Source: Nemophila menziesii (taxonomy: Eukaryota; Streptophyta; Magnoliopsida; Boraginales; Hydrophyllaceae). From it: a stretch of DNA of 64,000 nt. Under the pieces are notes generated by a model that saw only the letters and a list, made by a program, of their open reading frames with translations, searched no databases and was not told the origin of the DNA. Below are positions 11,356 through 23,376 of the stretch, in pieces; positions within the stretch are counted from its first letter, which is position 1, and every line of letters starts with the position of its first letter. Location of the stretch: NCBI GenBank assembly GCA_029959085.1, contig JARWIR010000038.1, positions 4,720,915-4,784,914 of the forward strand, read 5' to 3'. Made by a program: the position numbers and the translations under genes.

Positions 11356-13540
11356 ATGTCGTTGAGGCCAAGCGAGAGGACAGAGGTGAGGAAAAACCGC
11401 TACAAGGTGGCTGTAGATGCGGATGAAGGGAGACGGAGGAGAGAAGATCAAATGGTGGAGATCCGAAAGAGCAAGCGAGAGGAGAGCTTGCTTAAAAAGC
11501 GCCGAGAAGGTCTTCAAGCTCAGCAGCAGTTCCCTACTCCCCTTCAGCCCTCAACTGTTGAGAAAAAGGTCGGCTAGAACTCACTTCTTCACATAATTAT
11601 GTAAATTGTATGATTCGTAGTAGATATAATTCTTATGAGTATGCGTACACAATAGTATATGCATAGAAATGATTGTTGCTGATTATATGTTTATATTACA
11701 TGTGTGTTGGTTTATCTACTAGTTTGTTACGAGATATTGATCTTTAGCTACCTATGTGTCCCTGCATGTTTTAATTTATTCAATATATAGATCGCTCAGT
11801 GAATATTGAACATATACCCTAAATTCTTAAACAATATAAACCACCAATTCGCGATATATAATTTTAATAAAATGAATATATAAGGTTTAGTCTCCTAGGC
11901 CCTCGAAATTTGTGTGGTGTTACCTTTTAGGTGTTTTGCAATGATGTTTATAGCTATTAGTAAGTAGTAAGTATTATCGTGATTAATTTAAAATTGATAT
12001 ACTTGCAGTTAGAGAGTCTTCCGGATATGCTTGCTGGTGCTTATTCAAACGATGCAAATATACAGCTGGAAGCAACTACCCAGTTCCGTAAATTGCTCTC
12101 CATTGGTATGATAAATAAATTGTTTTTTTGCTACTTTTATTCATCTTTTCACGCATTCACTGATAAAATTGAACATTTATTAGAGAGGAGTCCTCCAATT
12201 GAGGAAGTAATACAATCTGGAGTTGTACCTCGTTTCATTGAGTTCCTTATGAGGGAAGAGTTTCCTCAACTTCAGGTTTGTGTTTGTATTATCAATCTAT
12301 TTTATCTATCTTGTCTCTTTTTTCTCATGTTGTATATTCTTTATTGCAGTTTGAGGCTGCTTGGGCACTTACAAATATTGCTTCCGGAACCTCAGAAAAC
12401 ACAAGGGTAGTAATTGATCACGGATCAATCCCAATTTTTGTAAAGCTTCTTGGTTCTCCTAGTGATGATGTTCGTGAACAAGCAGTTTGGGCATTGGGAA
12501 ACATAGCTGGTGATTCACCAAAATGTCGTGACCTTGTTCTAGCTCAAGGAGCACTTATGTCACTACTTCTTCAATTAAACGAACATGCAAAGCTATCAAT
12601 GCTTAGGAACGCTACATGGACTTTATCTAATTTCTGTAGAGGCAAACCACAACCTCAATTCGAGCATGTAAAACCAGCTCTTCCAGCTTTACAACGTCTT
12701 ATATATTCAAACGATGACGAAGTTTTAACAGATGCTTGTTGGGCTTTATCTTATCTCTCTGATGGTACTAATGATAAAATACAAGCTGTTATTGAATCTG
12801 GTGTTTGTCAACGACTTGTTGAACTTTTACTTCATCCTTCCCCTACTGTACTTGTTCCTGCTTTACGTACAGTTGGGAATATTGTTACCGGAGATGATAT
12901 TCAAACTCAGTGTATGATTGAGCATGGTGCTTTGACTGCTTTGTTGGGTCTTATGACGAATAATCATAAAAAGAGTATTAAGAAAGAAGCATGTTGGACT
13001 ATTTCGAATATAACAGCTGGGAATAAAGATCAAATACAAGCGATAATTGAAGCGGGATTGTTTGGTCCGTTATTGAATTTGTTACAAACGGCTGAATTTG
13101 AAATTAAGAAAGAAGCGGCTTGGGCTATTAGTAATGCAACTTCTGGTGGTAGTCGTGAACAGATTAAGTATTTGGTTAGTCAAGGGTGTATTAAGCCGTT
13201 GAGTGATTTACTTATATGTCCTGATCCTAGGATTGTGACTGTTTGTTTAGAAGGATTGGAGAATATATTGAAAGTTGGGGAAGATGAAAAGAATGAAGGG
13301 AATAGTGGTGATGTTAATTACTTTGCACAATTGATTGATGAAGCTGAGGGTTTGGAAAAGATTGAGCATTTACAGACTCATGATAATAATGAAATATATG
13401 AAAAAGCTGTTAAAATGTTGGAGACTTATTGGTTAGAAGAGGATGATGCTTTAGTACCTGAGAATGAGAATGAGAATACTGGATTTAACTTTGGTGGTGC
13501 TGAAGTTAAACCTCCAACTGGTGGATTCAACTTTGGCTAG
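11356..13540 (+). CDS. Importin subunit alpha (karyopherin alpha)
   Basis: Adaptor that binds classical nuclear localisation signals in the cytosol and hands cargo to importin beta for import through the nuclear pore. Four coding exons: 11356-11568, 12009-12105, 12184-12275 and 12350-13540, all with GT-AG borders, giving 530 aa, the usual length. Residues 1-70 form the importin-beta-binding domain, with basic clusters around [19 protein letters not shown] and [15 protein letters not shown]. Armadillo repeats fill about residues 100-500 with the conserved Trp-Asn ladder that grips the signal: AAWALTN (W139/N143), [21 protein letters not shown] and AAWAISN. The acidic tail [17 protein letters not shown] and the end GGFNFG match plant IMPA proteins, where the C-terminus contacts the export factor CAS. 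The start is the MSLRP typical of the family. The TAG stop directly abuts a donor site. Intact and probably functional. Confidence 0.97.
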
Positions 13541-13955
13541 GTATGTAAATCCTTTAATATATCAGATATTGAAATAATAAACACCAAATATTGAAACTAT
13601 TTTGTTGCAGGTTTTGGTGGATAATGGTTGAAATCTGGGGTCAAAGTCAAGTCAGGTCGGGTCAGGTCAGGTCGGTCACCTCTTGGTCCAGTTGGTGTGT
13701 TGTGGTTGAGGTGCCAAGGTCGGTCAGTCGGTTTTATTACAGTGGTAAATAAAGAAGGTTGGCTGAGTAAATGACATGTTGAGCATTCCTTTTTATTCAG
13801 TCTGCCTGTTATTGGGGGTCGGGGAGGGGGGATGGACAGTCGGGTTTGTTAGTCCCTATATCATCAAATTGTCTCTACCTTTTGAGTTTAATTGTTTTTT
13901 TTGTTATTGCTCTACTCTATATTTTGTTATATTCTCTTTGCATATTTTAATCTTT
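13541..13955 (+). other. 3' UTR of importin-alpha with probable intron
   Basis: The stop codon is followed at once by gtatgtaaat, and an acceptor tttgttgcag ends at 13610, so a 70-bp intron probably lies in the 3' UTR. The leader of the next exon has GGTCA/GGTCGG repeats (13640-13680). A poly(A) signal AATAAA is at 13748-13753. The RNA end is inferred. Confidence 0.5.
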
Positions 13956-14034
13956 AAAGTTTAAACGAAAGCAATGAACAAGAATATTATGTTTATTTGA
14001 GGTTGAACTTTTATTTTTATACAATGTTTTGTGA

Positions 14035-14432
14035 TTTAATATTTGATTAAGTGCCCTTAGGAAGTGCTTTTTTGGAGAAACACTTAAAAGTGCTTTTAGT
14101 ATTTTAAGAGTTTTTTTAACTTTGAAAAGCACTTTTTTGAGAAGCACCAGATATGTGCTTCTTGAAAAAAGCACTTTCAATAATTTTAGATTTCAAAATT
14201 ATTAAATAATTTTTTTAAATTTTGAATTTTATTCCAAAAGCGCTTTTTTACTCTAAAATAAGTACTTCCAAACGGTCCTTTAATATTTGATTAAGTGTCC
14301 TTAGGAAGTGCTTTTTTGAAAAAACACGTTTAAAAATGTTTCTCCATTTTTGGAGAAAGCACCAGATTGTTGCTTCTTAGAGAAAGCATTTATAGTAATT
14401 TTAGGTTTCAAAATTGTTTCAAACGGGTCCTA
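14035..14432. mobile_element. Two adjacent related foldback MITEs
   Basis: The phrase tttaatatttgattaagtg followed by CCTTAGGAAGTGCTTTTTTG occurs at 14035 and again at 14279 (offset 244). The right ends, aagtacttccaaacggtcct (about 14260) and caaacgggtcct (about 14420), are inverted matches of the left ends, around an AGGACCGTTTGGAAGTGCTT terminus. The second copy is shorter. Repeated GTGCTTTTT/AAAAAGCAC blocks give each copy strong self-complementarity. The superfamily is not certain. Confidence 0.55.
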
Positions 14433-15358
14433 ATTGTTCTAGCAAAGCATGTTTGCTATAATAATATAATGTTATTTTATGTACTTTTTTCTTCGATAAC
14501 AGAATTGTACAGCATTGCTAATCAAAATGCAAACAGAGACTCCTTTTTTTGGGTTAGGAAAGGCATGACACAAATATTAAGCGAATCACCCGAATGGTTC
14601 TCAAAATAACGATAATATCCTAATATATCATAGTGCCCGGATACTTTTATTCCATACATAGATGCTGAAATTACTATCCCTCCTTTTTAGAAACTAACCT
14701 TCAACTGTGTTTGTCTCCTTCTACCCCATTTTCAGACCTTCATCCCTTTTCTAGTTACTAGTTCCCTTTTTATCTCTTTATTCTCTTTTCTTGTTTCTTG
14801 TTTTCCCAATATTATTTCTCTTTAATCTCTTTGTTTTATTTCTCTCGTTTTTCGAATATTATTATTAACCTTGATATTCCCTGTCTTTCTATTTCCAAAT
14901 CCCTAATTCTAGCTTTAGCCTATCTTGTTTCTTTCTTCCAATTAAGTCTGCCCTTAGTTTGTTTCAAGATCTATTCTCCCCTAATTATGATTCTCTTTGT
15001 TTTACATAAATTAACCACTTATTATAAATAATGTTTTGATATTTAAGATTTTAACATGCTTTTATTTTTATCTTTTTCACTAGTAACTGTATTAAAATAT
15101 TAAAATTTTATATTTTATTATATATTTTAATATTAAGATATTTTATAAAGGATTATTTTTTAATGATGAATACAATTATTATGTTATATTTTTTAATATG
15201 TGTGAAAAGTTAAGTGGAAAAATTTGTAGAACAGAGAAAGTATTATGTGTCTTGGGTTTTTTAGCTTTCGTATCCTCTTCTTCTTGGTAATTACACAATC
15301 GTCTTAGTTTTTATTCAGCCACATCTATTCGATATTTTTTAGTTTTTCCAAATCAGGT
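14433..15358. other. T-rich intergenic DNA
   Basis: Long pyrimidine-rich and AT-rich stretches. Open frames here are hydrophobic by composition only. No gene or repeat is recognised. Confidence 0.55.
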
Positions 15359-15377
15359 TTTTTTTTTTTTTGACAAT

Positions 15378-16199
15378 TTAGAAATTAAAGATTACATAGT
15401 TTAAAAAATTACAGTACTTAGATAGAAAATTAAAGGACCCAATGACTGAGAAATCTCTCCATTCCGTGAGATTCACGATCTTTCTAGCACATTTAGCTAA
15501 AGCGTCCGCAGTTGAGTTGTGTTCCCTACTAATGTATGATATCTTCCAAAGCAGAAAGGTGTTAATCCATCCTCTTATTTCTTCAATAATAGGATTGAGA
15601 CTCCAATGAAGTCTTCTCTGATTGTTTATTCCTTGAACTAATTCAAGGTTATCAGAGTAGAAAGAACTACTCTGAGTATTATTGGCTCCTGCAGATCTAA
15701 GAGCCAGAAGAAGGGCCCAAGCTTCCCCCTCCAGACAAGTTTTGATCTTACATCTAACAGCTTTCATGTGTGTAATTATACCTTGTGGGTTGACACCTAT
15801 TGCTGCAACCGCTGCCGGTTCCCATTCATTGATATAAGATGCATCACTAAACTAGACCATTTCCGCTACATCGTCAATAACTGGATTATTTTCATTTGCC
15901 ACTATAGTTTCATCTTTTGTAGGGCTTCTTGACCGCTTGTTTCTTCTTTTCTCATCAAAAAGTCTGGCGATAACGTCTCTTGTGTTTTGTGTAATGTTCA
16001 TCACCGACCATCTTTTCTTGTCAAAGAATCTTTTCAATCTTTCCTTCCAGATATGCCAAGCCGTTGTGAGTATAATAGCAATTACTTCTATCTTGTCCCA
16101 ACCGTTACTTGAGTAACTAATAGTGGTTTTCAGAAGCCATTCTGCAAAAGATTCGTTTATTTCTTTGATAATTTTACCTGAAGGGGGGATTCGACCCAT
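15378..16199 (-). pseudogene. LINE RNase H and linker
   Basis: 15378-15767 (129 aa) covers the second half of an RNase H: CLEGEAWALLLALR carries the Glu, SSFYSDNLELVQGI the middle Asp, and ISREHNSTADALAKCARK the last Asp. 15852-16199 encodes the linker after zf-RVT with WHIWKERLKRFFD. An in-frame break separates them near 15770-15850, where the first Asp would be. Confidence 0.75.
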
Positions 16200-17922
16200 G
16201 CTTGAATACTAAACGGGCAATCAAGGATAATATGGTATGTGGTTTCGATTTCCATCTCGCACCATTCACATGTAGCCTTATCTTTACACTTTCTCTTCTT
16301 TAAATTTTGCTTGGATGGTAGAATATCGTTACAAATTCTCCAACCAAAGTTCCTAATTTTTGTTGGAACATTAGCCTGCCAGATTAGATTCCAAAGTGAA
16401 GAGTAATTTTCTTTTTCGCCAATGAAAGATGATTGAGGTTTATTTTTATTTTCATCGTTGACTAATGTATGATAGCCATATTTCGTAGTATAACATCTAC
16501 CTTGGTTAAACGGCCATATCAGTTTATCAACTCTGATAACCTGAGTAATTGGAATCTTCAATATCTAGCTAGTTATAATTGGGTCAAAGTTTTCCTTGAT
16601 AAGATTAATATTCCGTCCAACAGAGTTTTTATCCATAAGCTCACTTACCCATTTCAGATTCGAAGAGTGGATATTCTCCAACTGGTAACCGCCCACCAAC
16701 CATTTATGTTTCCATATATCAACACTTCTACCATCTCCAATCTGCCAAACTGCATGTTTTTTTAGCATTTGTATACCTTTATAAATGCTCGCCCAACTCC
16801 ATGATCTTTTATTTTTCAATTTTGTATCCCATAAGTTGTCATTTGGTGAGTATATTCCTTTAAAGACTTTATGGACAAGCGAGTCTTTATTATTGATAAT
16901 TCTCCATGCTTGGTTGACTAACATAGTTAGATTCAATTTTTTGGAAATCCCTAAATCCAATACCTCCCGTTCTCTTGGACATCGCCATTTTGTTCCAAGC
17001 ACACCAATGAATCCTCTTCTTTTCCTTAGTATCCCACCAGAAATTTGCCACTAGAGATGTAAGTTTTTTACAAAGAGTCTTTGGAAATTCAAAGATTGAC
17101 ATTGCATAATTTGGGATTGACTGCATAACAACTTTGATAAGAGTCTCTTTCCCTCCTTATGATAGAAGTGATGCCATCCAACTTGCCGATTTATTTAATA
17201 ATCTATCCTTGACATAATTAAGATTCTACGTCTTTGATCTTTTCAACGTAAGTGGTAACCCCAAATATTCTCCAAGAGAATCCGTAATCTTAATCTTGAG
17301 GGATTTTGACACTTTTTCTTTTATATGATTGGGTGTGTCTTTACTAAATAAAACGACCGATTTCGAGAGATTAATATTTTGACCAGAAGCTTGACAATAT
17401 AATTTAAGTGTATCCGTAAAAGATTCAACTTCCAAGTCGTTTATTTCAATAAAGAATAGCGCATCATCCGCAAAAAATAGGTGGTCAGCTTAGGACACTG
17501 TCTAGTGATCGTTATCCCATTTGTATTCCCCTCTCTACATTGTTTATTAATAAGGCCGATCAAGCTTTCTGTGAGTATAGAAAACAATAACGGTGATAGT
17601 GGGTCTCCTTGTCTAAGTTCCTGTTCTGGGCAGAATTTTTTTAGCCGTTAACCGTTCACTTTAATCTGCATAGAAACAGTTGTCACGCAATTTATTACCC
17701 ATCTTACCCATTTTACGCAAAACCCAAAGCCTTCATAGTCTCGAATAGAAATTTCCAATTGACCTGGTCGTAGGCTTTTTCCATGTCTATTTTTACCGCC
17801 GCGTAATTGTTTTTCGATTTCCTCTTAATATTCAGGAAGTATGAAACTTCTTGTGCAATCAGCAAATTATCCTGTATACTTCTACTAAAATGAATACTTT
17901 GGTCCCGTAGACATGGAATCAA
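16157..17922 (-). pseudogene. LINE RT (partial) and zf-RVT
   Basis: The RT palm lies at 17713-17922 (VKIDMEKAYDQVNWKFLFE holds the first metal-binding Asp). An in-frame break follows across the active-site box, which reads close to FFADDALFF around 17450-17500. The thumb is 17226-17435 (LGEYLGLPLTLKRSK). 16565-17126 includes NFWWDTKEKKRIHWCAWNKM and WQIGDGRSVDIWKHKW. 16157-16561 is zf-RVT with WNLIWQANVPTKIRNFGWR and CEWCEMEIETTYHIILDC. At least four frame changes. Confidence 0.78.
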
Positions 17923-17925
17923 AAT

Positions 17926-18860
<935 letters not shown>

Positions 18861-19349
18861 ATAGTATTAGATAATAAATTAATAAAGATGTCGGGTCAGG
18901 TAATATTACTTTATCTTTTGGGTTGGTTTTCTGGTTTGTTAAATATTTGGTTAGTCTTACTTCGAGTAAGAGTAAAGTTAGATATCACCTCAAATTATAC
19001 TATTTGTTAATTTTTTTTAAATAAACCTATCATATAATTTATTCTCTAATTTATTATTTCATTTCCATTTGACCAATTATTAATTTTAGATTACTCTTAC
19101 TTTCATCTTTAAAAAGTAATTCCAAACGGCCATTGAACGTACGTGACATTGTGTCCGAATACCTATACCGAACCATTGACCAGTCACACAATTCCTCCGT
19201 AGCGTTGACTAATTTCGACATGTATGTAAGTGGAACTAAACTAATACTAATTCCGACATCACACCCAGTAACCCATGTTATCTCCACCTATTTATTTTAA
19301 AATAGTTTAATCACTACAGTCATACTTTTTTGTGTTGGGCACCCAGTCA
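18861..19349. other. Intergenic DNA upstream of the GTPase-like gene
   Basis: AT-rich. Nothing recognised other than flanking promoter sequence. Confidence 0.5.
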
Positions 19350-19397
19350 TATATATATAAAACCAGCCATTGTCTATTACTTCCCGACTGAAAAAAA
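19350..19397 (+). promoter_or_regulatory. TATA box and short leader of the GTPase-like gene
   Basis: The run atatatataaaa at 19350-19362 is a good TATA box. The ATG lies only about 35 bp after it, so either the leader is very short or the start is slightly downstream. No in-frame upstream ATG is seen in the leader. Confidence 0.5.
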
Positions 19398-20717
19398 ATG
19401 AGAAACCAACTTTCGTTTAGCGATGATGATCAAAGTGAACTAAATAAATCATCCATTTGTTGGTGGAGATCATGTCAAGAGTTCGATGAAAATGGTCACG
19501 TAAAAATGGAGTTTTCTCAAGATTCATCGAAGCTTAATCCAAAGCTTAAAGTGTTGAGAGAAATGGAAAGGCTTGCGTTCATTGCTCATGAAGGACTTGA
19601 AGATCTTCGACACAAGATTATTACTTACAAATCTGGTGAATTTTGGTTACCTATCGGTGGAATCAAGAAACAAGAAATGGACATTCCAGATATCGTTACT
19701 ATTCTCTTGGTTGGTCTCTCAGGTGCTGGGAAAAGCTCACTTATTAATCTGATGTATAGTGTTTTTGGCCGATCTGGTCTCATCCCTTTTGCTCAAACTT
19801 CAAGTATGTTGATCATTCTTTTGTTTTTTGACATAATGTGATCAAACACAATTATAATAATATCTTTGTTTATACTGTACGTGTCTGTTTAATTAGATGA
19901 ATCTTCAAAGTACACAACTATGTTTCTGGAGGAACACAATGTAATAAGATCAACAAGAAATGGATTTTGTGTATATGATACAAGAGGATTCAATTACAAT
20001 GAAATGGTGGAATGTTCGGAAGAGGTTTCGAGATGGATGGAGAATGGTGTTTGCCATAACCAGCCATGTTTGAGGTTGGGAGATAATGTATCATCATCAT
20101 CAATGGTGTCAAATGGAAGATACGTGAGGAGGACAATCAACTGTGTAATGGTTGTGGCAAATTTAGCAGAGATTAAGAAAGCATTTGAAGAAGGAGGTGA
20201 TTTCAAATCAGTAGAAGCTGTAAGAGACATTTTCCACAACCCTGAGATTAGAAAATCCAGTAAGATCAGTACATTATATTCTCTTACTTGTTTCGGCTTA
20301 TCTACTTAGAAATTAAATACGTATTAATAATTATATATCCAATTAATGGCAGATGAAAATCCATTCTTAATACTAACTCATGGAGACATGCTCAACTCAG
20401 AGGAGAGGATAAATAGTCGTCTGAAAATATGTGAATATTTAGGCATCCCAGAAACAAGTGGAGCTTATGACATAGCTTGTCTAACTGAGCAAGGGATATT
20501 ACCTGAAGAATCTGATCCAATCATTACATACACATTAACTGAAGCTATTTATAGAGCATTGATTCAAAGTGATCGAACTCATCTCCCTAAGAGCAACTAT
20601 AAGGATTGGTTAATGTTTTTCTTTTCATGGACTATGTGGTGTTTTGGAGCATTCTTTGCTATGCTTGCACATTTTTTCAAGAAATTTAATCCCGAGAACA
20701 ACAAATTACAACGTTGA
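19398..20717 (+). CDS. Plant P-loop GTPase-like protein with C-terminal membrane anchor
   Basis: Three exons, 19398-19803, 19897-20259 and 20353-20717, with GT-AG borders and matching phases, give 377 aa. The P-loop is GLSGAGKSS at residues 106-114, in the region LLVGLSGAGKSSLINLMYSV. A DxxG motif (D163-TR-G166) follows, and THGD (265-268) stands where the NKxD guanine-recognition motif is expected. The last 35 residues hold a hydrophobic span, WLMFFFSWTMWCFGAFFAML, at about 342-361, then a basic tail, suggesting a tail-anchored or hairpin membrane protein. Plant genomes carry a small family of such uncharacterised P-loop NTPases. By motif it is nearest to TRAFAC-type GTPases, but the partner and pathway are unknown. 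The first ATG with a good frame was chosen. No frame break was seen. Confidence 0.85.
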
Positions 20718-20736
20718 ACAACAAATTACAACGTTG
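20697..20736 (+). repeat. 20-bp perfect tandem duplication at the stop codon
   Basis: The 20-mer aacaacaaattacaacgttg occurs twice in a row, at 20697-20716 and 20717-20736. The first copy encodes the last codons of the GTPase-like gene and the junction supplies the A of its TGA stop. The protein end would be the same without the duplication. Confidence 0.9.
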
Positions 20737-20737
20737 A

Positions 20738-21012
20738 AGACGAATGCAAGTATAGGTCACCTGTTGCTACAGTACGAACTTCCGTTGATGTGTTAATTTT
20801 TTTTTTTTATATAAATGTATAATTCTTTTCTCAACAGCAAAGAATAATTTATTTATCATTAAATTCCTACACAATTACAAAAGTACTCACTTGAATACTC
20901 AATCAAGTTCTTAAATCAACCATCATAATTAGGATAAAATTCCTCTCCTCACTTAAAATCTCTCCTCTCCTCCAAAATTTTACTTTCCACCACACAATTT
21001 TAAGGCTAAGCA
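20738..21012. other. 3' flank of the GTPase-like gene
   Basis: AT-rich, with no standard AATAAA near the stop. Pyrimidine-rich at 20940-20990. No further feature. Confidence 0.45.
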
Positions 21013-21859
21013 TGTGATTAAAATAATCACCGGTTTAATAAAAGAAATGGTTTCCAAAAAAAAAACAAATGAAGTAAAAAACAATTTTAGTGTAAACTAA
21101 CTATTACAAGAAAATCGAATTACGATTACAATAAAGATTGAATAACGATTACACGGAAATAGAATGAAATACACTTACACGGAAATGAAAAGAAAAACAA
21201 AGTCACCGACGGTCGTTAAAAAGATATTCCGGCGGACCGGTATCTCTAACGGAAAACTAAAACATAACTAGTTTTTAGAGAGAAAGTGAGGCAGAGTGTT
21301 TTTCTTTCTTGTGTATTTCGTAGCTAGAATGGGTGGAGTGAGAGCTCTTTATATAGGGAAGAGGTGAGGAATCAATCCATTCAGAAACGTCCCCATTAAG
21401 TTCCATGATTACCTCCCGTAATTGACTTGATTGGGTTGACGGTTTTGATTGGCTTTTAACCTCCACGTTTTTTATATTCATTTTTCATTTTTTGACTCTT
21501 CAAACTCCCCAACTCCCACCTCCCCACACCGGTGCTGGTGTCGGGCCGGGCCGGGCGGGTGGTGGTGGTGGTGCGCACGTGTGGGGGCTTCCTTGTTCCC
21601 TTTTAGCTTCCATAGTGACTAGCTCTTGTGATAGGAATACATGGGTGAGTTTATTTAAGTAGTTAAACTTTTTTGCTCACCTCCTATGTGGGACAAAAAC
21701 ATTCACAAAAGTTGTCTTTTCCACTTCTCAAAGGGAATCGGAAGAGTCTTAGTTTAATCCTCTATATTAATCTAAGTCTCTTCCGCTTCTCCTAAAAGAA
21801 CATGACCAGATTAACGTTTATACACTTAAATTAACAAATATATAAGCATTAATCCAACA
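21013..21859 (-). repeat. Copia 3' LTR
   Basis: Bases 21482-21859 match 23377-23805 closely (the shared blocks include cttccttgttcccttttagc and ccatagtgactagctcttgt). Continuing past the point where the other copy stops, the minus strand has a TATA box (ctatataaag, about 21347-21356) and a leader-like stretch, as expected for U3-R-U5. The small open frame at 21275-21481 lies over this promoter and is not a gene. The distal end near 21013 is inferred from TG and the flanking AGCA. Confidence 0.6.
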
Positions 21860-22101
21860 ATCCCCCACTCAGGGTCTATTGGAGAGACAGTGATCAGGTT
21901 TCTATACCTATCAGTTTTTGGGTGAATTGTACTTAAGTGGCAATATCTTTCGATTTGAATTGACACGTAGTGAAGTGAGGCAACCACCGAATTTCGTTTA
22001 AGTGAACTTACTCTTGAACTTTAACGGTTTTCGATCGAGACCCCCACAACACATACTCTACCCTGCTGAAAGCTATAGTTCCCTCGAACATCACCTTTCA
22101 G

Positions 22102-22350
22102 TTCATCAAGTCCTTCTCTAAGGACCACCCTTTATGGGCTATGAACTTTTCATTTTTTCATTCAAAGATTGTTTAAGGACGTCTCTTTTTAACATTCTAT
22201 TATGAAGTTTGGGTCTCGTGATTACCCGTGAATTCATCAAGTCCTTCTCTAAAGGACCACCATTTAGGCTATGAATTCTCTATGAGTTTAAACACTCAGA
22301 ACGTCTTATTCATCAAGTCCTTCTCAACAAGACCACCACAAGTGGCTATG
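22102..22350. repeat. Three spaced copies of a 40-45 bp motif in the copia 3' region
   Basis: Copies begin at 22102, 22233 and 22309 with ttcatcaagtccttctc, then a rearranged AAGGACCACC core and a GGCTATGAA end. They lie between RNase H and the polypurine tract. Spacing is irregular (131 and 76 bp). Confidence 0.8.
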
Positions 22351-22393
22351 AATTTTAAGACGATTTTGTTTTGAGCCATAGGGATGGAGAGAA

Positions 22394-23338
22394 TCACATT
22401 GACTCATTGGTCACATGTTCCCCATTAATGGGTTTCAATCCCATCCCCCTCGACGTCTCCAGGACTACTCTCCTGGTTAAGCCTTTGGTAAACGGACCAG
22501 CTAGGTTGTTCTCTGATCGTACATATTCCAAGGCTATCACGCCATTTTTCAGTAACTGTCTTACTGACCCATGTCTGATGCGAATATGTCTCTTCTTCCC
22601 ATTATAGGCGCTATTATGAGGGACTCCAATGGCTGCTTGTGAATCACAGTGGATACACACAGGTGTGACACTTCCTTCCCAAAGTGGCACATCCGATAAG
22701 AGACTTCTCAACCACTCAGCTTCTTGCCCAGCTAACTCTAGTGCTATGAACTCAGACTCCATGGTGGAGCGTGCTATACAAGTCTGTTTGGAAGACTTCC
22801 ACGATATAGCACCTCCCCCTAAGGAGAACACATAACCACTGGTGGAGTTTACTTCGTCATTATCAAAGATCCAGTTTGCATCACAAAAACCCTCAAGGAT
22901 TGCACAGAATTTGTTATAGTGAAAGCCTAGATCGATGGGCACCCTCAAGTATTTCAATAGACGGCGAAGTGCAACCCAGTGGTCACTACCCGGGTTATGA
23001 GTATAGCGACTAAGTCTACTCACGGCATAGGCAATATCGGGTCGAGTATAGTTCATCAAGAACATCACACTTCCTATGATTTTAGCATATTTATTTTGGG
23101 ATACAGCATCCCCAACATGTTTGGATAAATTGATGCTAGAATCATAAGGAGTTTTTACAGGCGTTACCTCAAAGGAATTGAACTTCTTCAACATCCTTTC
23201 TACGTAATGAGACTGATTCAGGGTAATACCATTACTGCTCCTAATGATTTTTACCCCAAGTATTAAATCAGCATCTCCACGTTTTTTATATTCTGTAACA
23301 GCTTTGACTTTGATATTCCTACGTGTTGACTTGTCTCT
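22394..23338 (-). pseudogene. Copia RT C-terminus and RNase H
   Basis: A 266-aa frame at 22394-23194, open further upstream to about 23338. Residues before the first Met include [14 protein letters not shown] and [14 protein letters not shown], the end of the copia RT. Then come [28 protein letters not shown] (first RNase H Asp), [30 protein letters not shown] (Glu) and HCDSQAAI (Asp). The YVDD box and everything before it are deleted, so no functional polyprotein can form, although this piece itself has no stop. Confidence 0.88.
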
Positions 23339-23376
23339 ACGTTTGAGTTTGAATTGTCAACGACCACTATAAGAAC

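Larger units (their letters stand above)
15359..17925 (-). mobile_element. 5'-truncated LINE, minus strand
   Basis: The poly(A) tail appears as a poly-T run at about 15359-15372. Inward from it, on the minus strand, are RNase H, a linker, zf-RVT, RT thumb and part of the RT palm. Similarity stops near 17925 within the RT (just upstream of RSIQDNLLIAQEVSYFL), so the endonuclease and ORF1 are missing, as expected of 5' truncation. Frameshifts between the segments make it inactive. No clear target duplication was found. Confidence 0.82.

Noticed and set aside
13776..13964. 62-aa frame after importin-alpha
   Set aside because: It lies in or beyond the 3' UTR with T-rich composition only.
21275..21481. 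68-aa frame on the minus strand
   Set aside because: It overlaps the copia LTR promoter and leader; no homology seen.
22102..22350. Spaced repeats resembling a CRISPR array
   Set aside because: Irregular spacing, imperfect copies, plant nuclear context, and location inside a copia element.
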